NCBI RefSeq assembly: GCF_027942865.1
Contig: NC_134510.1
Span: 41,042,946 to 41,106,945, forward strand
DNA: 64,000 nucleotides
Reading direction: 5' to 3'
DNA from: Odontesthes bonariensis
Lineage: Eukaryota; Chordata; Actinopteri; Atheriniformes; Atherinopsidae
Of this stretch, positions 22,541-35,700 are shown in pieces (the first letter of the stretch is position 1; each line of letters opens with the position of its first letter). The translations under genes were made by a program, and so were the position numbers. The notes beneath the pieces were generated by a model. The model saw nothing but the letters and a program-made list of their open reading frames with translations, searched no databases and had not been told where the DNA came from.

Positions 22541-23155
22541 GGCTGTGTTCGAAACTACACACTACATACTTCCATACTGATCGATCAGACAGTATGCAGA
22601 GCGTTTACCCACAATGCATCTCGCTCCTGCCCGAGCCGAAATCAGCCGGCCTGAAGCTGATTTCCCTTAAGCTCTAAACTCTGTAAACTTTAGCAACATT
22701 TGAAACATTTTCAGGTGAGAAAGTAGTCGTTTAGATCCCCAACGTGTTGAAAACCTGACAAAATACCGGCTGTTTACAATTTTGTTCCCACGAATTCGGC
22801 GCTACTAAAGCTAGCCACAGTGAGCAACGCACTTCCTGTTATTTTCACAAAATAAAATACCCGTTGCCTTTTATCATAGGGAAAGCCATTAGGATACAAT
22901 TGGTGCTTTTGTTTTGGAAACAGGAAGTGAACCTACCCTCGTTGTAGCTAGCTTGAAACTGACGTTTTGACAGGAAATGACGATCGGCGACGTCACGTTA
23001 CGTTGCATCTTGGGTAGTTGAGTATGAGTAGTAACCTCATGATGCATACCCAACATTTAGGAGAATCTAGTATGCATCCGGGAACTTCTGCTTACTCAAA
23101 CTCGCATACTAACTCAGAAAGTTAGTAGGAGAAGTATGCGGTTTGGTACACAGCC
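22541..23155 (-). mobile_element. MITE family 'GGCTGTGTTC', full-length copy B (inverted relative to A)
   Basis: 615 bp. Left end GGCTGTGTTCGAAAC; right end on the other strand GGCTGTGTACCAAAC. It contains conserved GTTTACCCACAATGCATCTC, GAAACATTTTCAGGTGAGAA and GTGACGTCGCCGATCGTCAT (minus-strand reading). No open reading frame. No clear target duplication flanks it. Next to its left end is a short precursor of the TACTACATACT repeat. Confidence 0.85.
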
Positions 23156-23711
23156 CTGGTGTTGCAGACGTTCTGGTTGGATTCGTGCTTCACGCATTTT
23201 GTCAAACCAACAGGTGCCTGATTAAAAACACGGATCTGATCAGGTAAATCTGAGCTTCTGTCTCAGGAAGCACGAGTTGGAATGGCGTCTGCCGCCATTT
23301 TTTTTCAATTTGAGTGACAGCTGGTTCTGCTGGTTCTGATGACGCTCCAACAGAACCATCCCCGTCTTTGTGAGCTCATCAGTGATGTCAGCAGCCTCAC
23401 AATGTGGCGGCGGCGCCCTTTAACGGCCTGCGCTGTGACATCAGCAACAGGCTCCGCCCCTGACTGAAGTCGGCCAATCAAAGGAGAGCAGGATGAGTCC
23501 CAGAAGAAAGGAGCATTATGGGATGCTGCAGCTCAGAGAGACGTGTCTCTGCGGTGCAGCAGCAGGTCGGCGGCGCCTCTGATGCGTCTCAGGGGAGGAT
23601 TCTGATTGGTCCCTGCCGTCAGAGCCGCTCACAGGACCCTGAACCTGATCCAGAACCATCAGAGGGACCAACCAACCCGAGCCGTCCCCCGTGGGTCCGC
23701 GGGCCGCCCCG

Positions 23712-26700
23712 TCAGCCGAAGGCGTTTCCGTTGCGGGCGGCCTGGGCGCCGACCCGGTTCCTCCTGCGGTCTCGGCTGAAGACGGCGTCCTGGTCGCTGT
23801 CCAGCTCGGACTCGGACATCATGAGGCTGGAGTTGTGCTCGGTGCTGCGGTGTTTGATACCTGCACAGAGGACAGACGTCCTCAGACCACGTGTGGACGC
23901 TCGCCGTCCCGCAGCCGACCAATCGGGATCACTCACTGAATCTGGGCCTGAGCTCCACCCGCTCCTGCTCGTCCACGTTGTCCAGGATGGTGTAGCGGGT
24001 CTTCTTCCTCACTTTGGTGCGTCTCCGCCTGAACAGAAAGAACAGACGGTTACTGGGACCAGGTTCCACTGGGACCAGGTTCCACTGGGACCAGGTTCCA
24101 CTGGGACCAGGTTCCTCTGGGACCAGGTTCCACTGGGACCAGGTTCCACTGGGACCAGGTTCCACTGGGACCAGGTTCCTCTGGGACCAGGTTCCACTGG
24201 GACCAGGTTCCTCTGGGACCAGGTTCCACTGGGACCAGGTTCCACTGGGACCAGGTTCCACTGGGACCAGGTTCCTCTGGGACCAGGTTCCACTGGGACC
24301 AGGTTCCTCTGGGACCAGGTTCCACTGGGACCAGGTTCCACTGGGACCAGGTTCCTCTGGGACCAGGTTCCACTGGGAACAGGTTCCACTGGGAACATAC
24401 TTACATACTTCCATACTACAAGCTGCATACTACATACTACACACTCATCGATCAGACAGTATGCAGAGCGTTTACCCACAATGCATTTCGCTCCTGCCCG
24501 AGCCGAAATCAGCCGGCCTGAAGCTGATTTCTCTTAAGCTCTAAACTCTGTAAACTTTAGCAACATTTGAAACATTTTCAGGTGAGAAAGTAGTCGTTTA
24601 GATCCCCAGCGTGTTGAAAACCTGACAAAATACTGGCTGTTTACAATTTTGTTCCCACAAATTCGGCGCTACTAAAGCTAGCCGGGTTACTGGGAACAGG
24701 TTCCCAGCTGACCCGGGTCGCTCACCTGCTGCAGCAGCAGAGGAAGAACCAGCTGAGAACCAGGATGGAGACCATCAGCACGAAGCTGCTCAGGATGACG
24801 TACAGAACCCTCCAGTCTGTGGGAGAGAAAACCGGAGTCAGTGTGGTAGAGCCATCTGCACCCAGCTCTCTGAGGGCCCCAGAGAACCCCCAGAGAACCC
24901 TCAGAGAACCCCCAGAGAACCCTCAGGGAACCCTCAGAGAACCCTCAGAGAACCCCCAGAGAACCCTCAGGGAACCCTCAGAGAACCCCCAGAGAACCCC
25001 CAGAGAACCCCCAGAGAACCCTCAGAGAACCCCCAGAGAACCCTCAGAGAACCCCCAGAGAACCCTCAGAGAACCCCCAGAGAACCCTCAGAGAACCCCC
25101 AGAGAACCCTCAGGGAACCCTCAGAGAACCCCCAGAGAACCCCCAGAGAACCCTCAGAGAACCCTCAGAGAACCCCCAGAGAACCCTCAGAGAACCCCCA
25201 GAGAACCCCCAGAGAACCCCCAGGGAACCCTCAGGGAACCCTCAGAGAACCCCCAGAGAACCCTCAGAGAACCCCCAGGGAACCCTCAGGGAACCCCCAG
25301 AGAACCCCCAGAGAACCCCCAGAGAACCCCCAGGGAACCCTCAGGGAACCCCCAGGGAACCCCCAGAGAACCCTCAGGGAACCCCCAGAGAACCCCCAGA
25401 GAACCCCCAGGGAACCCTCAGGGAACCCCCAGAGAACCCCCAGGGAACCCTCAGGGAACCCCCAGGGAACCCCCAGAGAACCCCCAGGGAACCCTCAGGG
25501 AACCCCCAGAGAACCCCCAGGGAACCCTCAGGGAACCCCCAGGGAACCCCCAGAGAACCCCCAGGGAACCCCCAGGGAACCCTCAGGGAACCCTCAGGGA
25601 ACCCCCAGAGAACCCTCAGAGAACCCTCAGGGAATATAACCATTTAAACATTTAGGTGCTGCTCCCCGCATGGCCACAGGATGGCGCCCCTCCCTCTAAA
25701 GTCAGAACCCTTAAAGTAATATATATATACATATTAAATAAATAAATATATGTATATGTGTAACTAAATGAAGGCGTTACCGCAGTTGCTTTCTCCGTCG
25801 CCGAGGTAACGACGAACCGGGCTCTCCGTCCAGGAGGGGTCGCAGGCGCACTGCTTGGTGATTGGATCGCACTGGCCCCGCCCCGAGCAGCGCAGCAGAC
25901 ACACTGAAGAAGGAAGCAGGGACTGAAACCTGGTTCTGGTTCTGAACAGGTCCCAACGGGTCCCAATGGGTCCCAAAGGGTCCCAAAGGGTCCCAACGGG
26001 TCCCAACGGGTCCCAACGGGTTCCAAAGGGTCCCAAAGGGTCCCAACGGATTCCAAAGGGTCCCAAAGGGTCCCAAAGGGTCCCAACGGGTCCCAACGGG
26101 TCCCAAAGGGTCCCAACGGGTCCCAACGGATTCCAAAGGGTCCCAAAGGGTCCCAAAGGGTCCCAACGGGTCCCAACGGATTCCAAAGGGTCCCAAAGGG
26201 TCCCAAAGGGTCCCAAAGGGTCCCAATGGGTCCCAACGGACCTGAAAGGGCCTGAAAGGGCCTGAACGGGCCTGAACGGGCCTGAAAGGGCCTGAAAGGG
26301 CCTGAACGGGCCTGAAAGGGCCTGAATGGGCCTGAAAGGGCCTGAGTGGGCCTGAACGGGCCTGAAAGGGCCTGAATGGGTCTGAAAGGGCCTGAGTGGG
26401 CCTGAACGGGCCTGAAAGGGCCTGAATGGGCCTGAATGGGCCTGAACGGGTCCAAACGGGTCCAAACGGGCCGGAGGTCCAACTTACCGACCGAGTCGAC
26501 TCTCAGCACCCGGAACAGCAGGTAGTCGCTCTTCTCCCCGAGCAGCTGGCTCCTCAGCAGAGCCACCAGCCTGGAGCTGGGGAGGGGCCCCCCGGGGGCG
26601 TGTCCGGGCCCCCCGGGGCCCCGGATGGAGAAGCGCAGCACTGTGCTGCAGACACACAGACAGGAAGCGTTTGGACCTCAGAGAGGCAGCTGTTACACAT

Positions 26701-29700
26701 CATAGATCAGACCATAGATGTGTGTAGAACGGCTCGATGTGTTGCGTCTGAGTTTAGAACGTCCGCACAGGTCGGCCATCTTACCACAGGGTGAGATGTC
26801 CGGGAGACAGTCAGACCTGAGGTAACCATAGTTACGCTAAGTGATCTGCTCTGACGCTGTTACTCTTATCTCGCAGAAATCTCCACCATTTTACACTGTT
26901 TTACAGACTAAAAGACCCTGTGCGATATTTTATTTATTCGGTCATCTGTGCAATAATTCACGTCACTACTGTGCAATATCTTTTCTATTTATGGTCAGAC
27001 TATGTGCATACAATGTGTAATTAACACAAGTGTAGTGCAATATGGGCAATAACTCAACCATAGTGCTATAACTTATTTTATTTAACTCTCTTTACTTTGT
27101 ATATCTTGTATAGCCTATATTCTTTTTTACACTTTGTTTTAGATTATTCTATATTAATGATATATTATATTAATTATTCTATATTATACTGTATTTTAGA
27201 TTTATAGAGATCCTATGTGTGTGTTTGGAGCTACTGGGGACTTGAATCTCCCTGAGGGAGTCATCCCAAGGGGTAAATAAAGTTGAGTCATGGGGCAAAA
27301 AAACCTGAAATATTTACGTTTTTATTTAAAAAAATAAATATGGACTTCGTCTGTAGTGTGATAATTAGCTTACTACTTTGATGTTTATAATAATCTAAAC
27401 GTTTAAGAATTAAGCAAGTTATGTCTTGAATGTTTGAATGTTTCACCATCAACACAATGAGAGAGCTGCCTGTGGTAAGATGGCCGCCGTCTGCGGACGT
27501 TCCACTCCGTTGCCCAGCAACGCGGACGAGACATCTAGCCATTCTATACATATCTATGATTCTATACATATCTATGATTCTATACATATCTATGGTTCTA
27601 TACATATCTATGGTTCTATACATATCTATGATTCTATACATATCTATGGTTCTATACATATCTATGGTTCTATACATATCTATGATTCTATACATATCTA
27701 TGGTTCTATACATATCTATGATTCTATACATATCTATGGTTCTATACATATCTATGGTTCTATACATATCTGTGATTCTATACATATCTGTGATTCTATA
27801 CATATCTATGGTTCTATACATATCTATGATTCTATACATATCTATGGTTCTATACATATCTATGGTTCTATACATATCTATGATTCTATACATATCTATG
27901 GTTCTATACATATCTATGGTTCTATACATATCTATGATTCTATACATATCTATGGTTCTATACATATCTATGATTCTATACATATCTATGATTCTATACA
28001 TATCTATGATTCTATACATATCTATGGTTCTATACATATCTATGATTCTATACATATCTATGGTTCTATACATATCTATGATTCTATACATATCTATGAT
28101 TCTATACATATCTATGGTTCTATACATATCTGTGATTCTATACATATCTGTGATTCTATACATATCTATGATTCTATACATATCTATGGTTCTATACATA
28201 TCTATGGTTCTATACATATCTATGGTTCTATACATATCTATGATTCTATACATATCTGTGATTCTATACATATCTATGATTCTATACATATCTATGATTC
28301 TATACATATCTATGGTTCTATACATATCTATGATTCTATACATATCTATGGTTCTATACATATCTATGCTTCTATACATATCAATGGTTCTATACATATC
28401 TATGGTTCTATACATATCTATGATTCTATACGTATCTGTGATTCTATACATATCTATGGTTCTATACATATCTGTGATTCTATACATATCTGTGATTCTA
28501 TACGTATCTGTGATTCTATACATATCTATGGTTCTATACATATCTGTGATTCTATACATATCAATGGTTCTATACATATCTATGGTTCTATACATATCTG
28601 TGATTCTATACATATCTGTGATTCTATACATATCTATGATTCTATACATATCTATGATTCTATACGTATCTATGATTCTATACGTATCTATGATTCTATA
28701 CATATCTGTGATTCTATACATATCTATGATTCTATACATATCTATGGTTCTATACATATCTATGATTCTATACATATCTATGGTTCTATACATATCTATG
28801 GTTCTATACATATCAATGGTTCTATACATATCTATGGTTCTATACATATCTATGGTTCTATACATATCTATGGTTCTATACATATCTATGGTTCTATACA
28901 TATCTGTGATTCTATACATATCTGTGATTCTATACATATCTATGATTCTATACATATCTATGATTCTATACGTATCTATGATTCTATACATATCTGTGAT
29001 TCTATACATATCTATGATTCTATACATATCTATGGTTCTATACATATCTATGATTCTATACATATCTATGGTTCTATACATATCTATGGTTCTATACATA
29101 TCAATGGTTCTATACATATCTATGGTTCTATACATATCTATGATTCTATACGTATCTGTGATTCTATACATATCTGTGATTCTATACGTATCTGTGATTC
29201 TATACATATCTATGGTTCTATACATATCTGTGATTCTATACATATCAATGGTTCTATACATATCTATGGTTCTATACATATCTGTGATTCTATACATATC
29301 TATGGTTCTATACATATCTGTGATTCTATACATATCTGTGATTCTATACATATCTATGATTCTATACATATCTATGATTCTATACGTATCTATGATTCTA
29401 TACATATCTATGATTCTATACGTATCTGTGATTCTATACATATCTATGGTTCTATACATATCTGTGATTCTATACATATCTATGGTTCTATACATATCTG
29501 TGATTCTATACATATCAATGGTTCTATACATATCTATGGTTCTATACATATCTGTGATTCTATACATATCTATGATTCTATACATATCTATGGTTCTATA
29601 CATATCTATGATTCTATACATATCTATGGTTCTATACATATCTATGATTCTATACATATCTATGATTCTATACATATCTATGGTTCTATACATATCTACG

Positions 29701-32700
29701 ATTCTATACATATCTATGGTTATCACATGTGACCCGGGGGCCCCGGTGCCCGGGGCCGTACCTGATGTGGGAGCGGCCCTGCAGCGCTCGGACCTGGACG
29801 TCCCCGTTCAGGACGTGGATCAGAGCGGCGAGCTGTCGGACCACCGTGTCCCTCTGAGCCACGCTCACCTGGGACACCGGGACCAGCATCTCCAGCTCCA
29901 CCTGCTCCCCCCCGCCGGGCTCTACGGAGACAGAGGAGGGACACACTGAGACACACTGAGACACAGTGAGACAGAGGAGGGACACACTGAGACAGAGGAG
30001 GGACACACTGAGACACAGTGAGACAGAGGAGGGACACACTGAGACACAGTGAGACAGAGGGGGACACACTGAGACACAGTGAGACAGAGGAGGGACACAC
30101 TGAGACACACTGAGACAGAGGAGGGACACACTGAGACACACTGAGACAGAGGAGGGACACACTGAGACACAGTGAGACAGAGGAGGGACACACTGAGACA
30201 CACTGAGACAGAGGAGGGACACACTGAGACACACTGAGACAGAGGAGGGACACACTGAGACACAGTGAGACAGAGGGGGACACAGTGAGACAGAGGAGGG
30301 ACACACTGAGACACAGTGAGACAGAGGGGGACACAGTGAGACACACTGAGACAGAGGAGGGACACACTGAGACACAGTGAGACAGAGGGGGACACACTGA
30401 GACACAGTGAGACAGAGGAGGGACACAGTGAGACACACTGAGACAGAGGAGGGACACACTGAGACAGAAGAGGGACACACTGAGACACAGTGAGACAGAG
30501 GGGGACACACTGAAACACACTGAGACAGAGGAGGGACACACTGAGACACACTGAGACAGAGGAGGGACACACTGAGACAGAGGAGGGACACACTGAGACA
30601 CAGTGAGACAGAGGAGGGACACAGTGAGACACACTGAGACAGGGGGGGGGACACTGAGACAGAGGAGGGACACACTGAGACACACTGAGACAGAGGAGGG
30701 ACACACTGAGACAGAGGAGGGACACACTGAGACAGAGGAGGGACACACTGAGACACACTGAGACAGAGGAGGGACACACTGAGACACACTGAGACAGAGG
30801 AGGAACACACTGAGACAGAGGAGGGACACACTGAGACAGAGGAGGGACACACTGAGACAGAGGGGGGACACAGTGAGACAGAGGAGGGACACACTGAGAC
30901 AGAGAGGGGACACACTGAGACAGAGGGGGGACACAGTGAGACAGAGGGGGACACACTGAGACAGAGGAGGGACACAGTGAGATAGAGGAGGGACACACTG
31001 AGACAGAGGAGGGACACAGTGAGACAGAGGAGGGACACACTGAGACACACTGAGACAGAGGAGGGACACACAGACAGAGGGGGGACACTGAGACAGAGGA
31101 GGGACACAGTGAGACACACTGAGACACAGTGAGACAGAGGGGGACACACTGAGACACAGTGAGACAGAGGAGGGACACACTGAGACACACTGAGACAGAG
31201 GAGGGACACACTGAGACACACTGAGACAGAGGAGGGACACACTGAGACACAGTGAGACAGAGGAGGGACACACTGAGACACACTGAGACAGAGGAGGGAC
31301 ACACTGAGACACACTGAGACAGAGGAGGGACACACTGAGACACAGTGAGACAGAGGGGGACACAGTGAGACAGAGGAGGGACACACTGAGACACAGTGAG
31401 ACAGAGGGGGACACAGTGAGACACACTGAGACAGAGGAGGGACACACTGAGACACAGTGAGACAGAGGGGGACACACTGAGACACAGTGAGACAGAGGAG
31501 GGACACAGTGAGACACACTGAGACAGAGGAGGGACACACTGAGACAGAAGAGGGACACACTGAGACACAGTGAGACAGAGGGGGACACACTGAAACACAC
31601 TGAGACAGAGGAGGGACACAATGAGACACACTGAGACAGAGGAGGGACACACTGAGACAGAGGAGGGACACACTGAGACACAGTGAGACAGAGGAGGGAC
31701 ACAGTGAGACACACTGAGACAGGGGGGGGGACACTGAGACAGAGGAGGGACACACTGAGACACACTGAGACAGAGGAGGGACACACTGAGACAGAGGAGG
31801 GACACACTGAGACAGAGGAGGGACACACTGAGACACACTGAGACAGAGGAGGGACACACTGAGACACACTGAGACAGAGGAGGAACACACTGAGACAGAG
31901 GAGGGACACACTGAGACAGAGGAGGGACACACTGAGACAGAGGGGGGACACAGTGAGACAGAGGAGGGACACACTGAGACAGAGAGGGGACACACTGAGA
32001 CAGAGGGGGGACACAGTGAGACAGAGGGGGACACACTGAGACAGAGGAGGGACACAGTGAGATAGAGGAGGGACACACTGAGACAGAGGAGGGACACAGT
32101 GAGACAGAGGAGGGACACACTGAGACACACTGAGACAGAGGAGGGACACACAGACAGAGGGGGGACACTGAGACAGAGGAGGGACACAGTGAGACACACT
32201 GAGACACATTGAGACAGAGGGGGGACACAGAGACAGAGGAGGGACACACTGAGACAGAGGAGGCACACAGTGAGACAGAGGAGGGACACACTGAGACAGA
32301 GGAGGGACACAGTGAGACAGAGGAGGGAGACACTGAGACAGAGGGGGGACACACTGTGACACACTGAGACAGAGGGGGGACACAGAGACAGAGGAGGGAC
32401 ACAGTGAGAAACACTGAGACAGAGGGGGGACACAGAGACAGAGGAGGGACACAGTGAGACACACTGAGACAGAGGGGGGACACACTGTGACACACTGAGA
32501 CAGAGGGGGACACAGAGACAGAGGAGGGACACAGTGAGACACACTGAGACAGAGGGGAGAATCACTGAGACAGAGGAGGGACACACTGAGACAAAATTAG
32601 ACAGAGGAGGGACACAGTGAGACACACTGAGACACACTGAGACAGAGGAGGGACACGCTGAGACACACTGAGACAGAGGAGGGACACAGTGAGACAGAGT

Positions 32701-35700
32701 AGGGACACACTGAGACAGAGGAGGGACACAGCGAGACAGAGGAGGGACACACTGTGACACACTGAGACAGAGGGGGGACACAGAGACAGAGGAGGGACAC
32801 ACTGAGACAGAGGGGGGACACAGAGACAGAGGAGGGACACAGTGAGACACACTGAGACAGAGGAGGGACACACTGAGACAGAGGGGGGGGACACAATGAG
32901 ACACACTGAGACAGAGGGGGGACACAGTGAGACATAGTGAGACACACTGAGACAAAGGGGGGACACACTGAGACAGAGGAGGGCCACAGAGGAGGGACAC
33001 ACGGAGACAGAGGGGACACACACTGAGACACACTGAGACAGAGGGGGGACACACTGAGACACACTGAGACAGAGGGGGGACACAGTGAGACAGAAGAGGG
33101 ACACACTGAGACAGAGGGGGGACACACTGAGACAGAGGAGGGACACACTGAGACAGAGGGGGGACACACTGAGACACACTGAGACAGAGGAGGGACACAC
33201 TGAGACAGAGGAGGGACACACTGAGACACACTGAGACAGAGGGGGGACACACTGAGACAGAGGAGGGACACACTGAGACAGAGGGGGGACACACTGAGAC
33301 ACACTGAGACAGAGGAGGGACACACTGAGACAGAGGAGGGACACACTGAGACACACTGAGACACACTGAGACAGAGGGGGGACACACTGTGACACACTGA
33401 GACAGAGGGGGACACAGAGACAGAGGAGGGACACAGTGAGACACACTGAGACAGAGGGGAGAATCACTGAGACAGAGGAGGGACACACTGAGACAAAATT
33501 AGACAGAGGAGGGACACAGTGAGACACACTGAGACACACTGAGACAGAGGAGGGACACGCTGAGACACACTGAGACAGAGGAGGGACACAGTGAGACAGA
33601 GTAGGGACACACTGAGACAGAGGAGGGACACAGCGAGACAGAGGAGGGACACACTGTGACACACTGAGACAGAGGGGGGACACAGAGACAGAGGAGGGAC
33701 ACACTGAGACAGAGGGGGGACACAGAGACAGAGGAGGGACACAGTGAGACACACTGAGACAGAGGAGGGACACACTGAGACAGAGGGGGGGGACACAATG
33801 AGACACACTGAGACAGAGGGGGGACACAGTGAGACATAGTGAGACACACTGAGACAAAGGGGGGACACACTGAGACAGAGGAGGGCCACAGAGGAGGGAC
33901 ACACGGAGACAGAGGGGACACACACTGAGACACACTGAGACAGAGGGGGGACACACTGAGACACACTGAGACAGAGGGGGGACACAGTGAGACAGAAGAG
34001 GGACACACTGAGACAGAGGGGGGACACACTGAGACAGAGGAGGGACACACTGAGACAGAGGGGGGACACACTGAGACACACTGAGACAGAGGAGGGACAC
34101 ACTGAGACAGAGGAGGGACACACTGAGACACACTGAGACAGAGGGGGGACACACTGAGACAGAGGAGGGACACACTGAGACAGAGGGGGGACACACTGAG
34201 ACACACTGAGACAGAGGAGGGACACACTGAGACAGAGGAGGGACACACTGAGACACACTGAGACAGAGGGGGGACACACTGAGACAGAGGAGGGACACAC
34301 TGAGACAGAGGAGGGACACACTGAGACAGAGGAGGGACACACTGAGACACACTGAGACAGAGGAGGGACACACTGAGACACACTGAGACAGAGGGGGGAC
34401 ACACTGAGACAGAGGAGGGACACACTGAGACACACTGAGACAGAGGGGGGATACTAAGACAGAGGAGGGACACACTGAGACAGAGGGGGGATACTAAGAC
34501 AGAGGAGGGACACACTGAGACAGAGGGGGGACACACTGAGACAGAGTGGGGGACACTGAGACAGAGGAGGGACACACTGAGACACACTGAGACAGAGGAG
34601 GGACACACTGAGACAGAGGGGGGACACACTGAGACAGAGGAGGGACACACTGAGACACACTGAGACAGAGGAGGGACACACTGAGACACACTGAGACAGA
34701 GGGGGGACACACTGAGACAGAGGAGGGACACACTGAGACACACTGAGACAGAGGGGGGATACTAAGACAGAGGAGGGACACACTGAGACAGAGGGGGGAT
34801 ACTAAGACAGAGGAGGGACACACTGAGACAGAGGGGGGACACACTGAGACAGAGTGGGGGACACTGAGACAGAGGAGGGACACACTGAGACACACTGAGA
34901 CAGAGGAGGGACACACTGAGACAGAGGGGGGACACACTGAGACAGAGGAGGGACACACTGAGACACACTGAAACAGAGGGGGGACACAGTGAGACAGAGG
35001 GGGGACACACTGAGACAGAGGAGGGACACACTGAGACACACTGAAACAGAGAGGGGACACAGTGAGACAGAGGGGGGACACACTGAGACACACTGAGACA
35101 GAAGGGGGACACCCTGAGACAGAGGGGGGACACAGTGAGACACACTGAGACACACTGAGACAGAGCGGGGACACACTGAGACACACTGAAACAGAGGGGG
35201 GACACAGTGAGACACACTGAGACAGAGGGGGGACACAGTGAGACAGAGGGGGGACACAGTGAGACAGAGGAGGGACACACTGAGACACACTGAAACAGAG
35301 GGGGGACACAGTGAGACAGAGGAGGGACACACTGAGACACACTGAAACAGAGGGGGGACACAGTGAGACAGAGGGGGGACCCCAGCAGTTCTGACCCACC
35401 TGGTCGGACCTCCACGGTGGCCGTGGCGGAGCTGGAGCGGCCCTGGGCGTCGGTCACCCTCAGCTGGAACAGGTAGGTGCCTTCCACCAGGTCAGCCAGG
35501 TACAGAGAGGCCCGGGTCTGTGATCCGAACAGAACCGCCTGCAGAGCAGAACATCTGTGAGCCCAACAGAACCTCCCGCAGAACATCTGTGATCCGAACA
35601 GAACCACCTGCAGAGCAGAACATCTGTGAGCCCAACAGAACCGCCTGCAGAACATCTGTGATCCCAACAGAACATCTGTGAGCCCAACAGAACATCTGTG

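Noticed and set aside
27288-29949. Three open frames of 760-840 codons
   Set aside because: 18-bp repeat read in three frames; no conserved domain, and the array is in a KIAA0319 intron.
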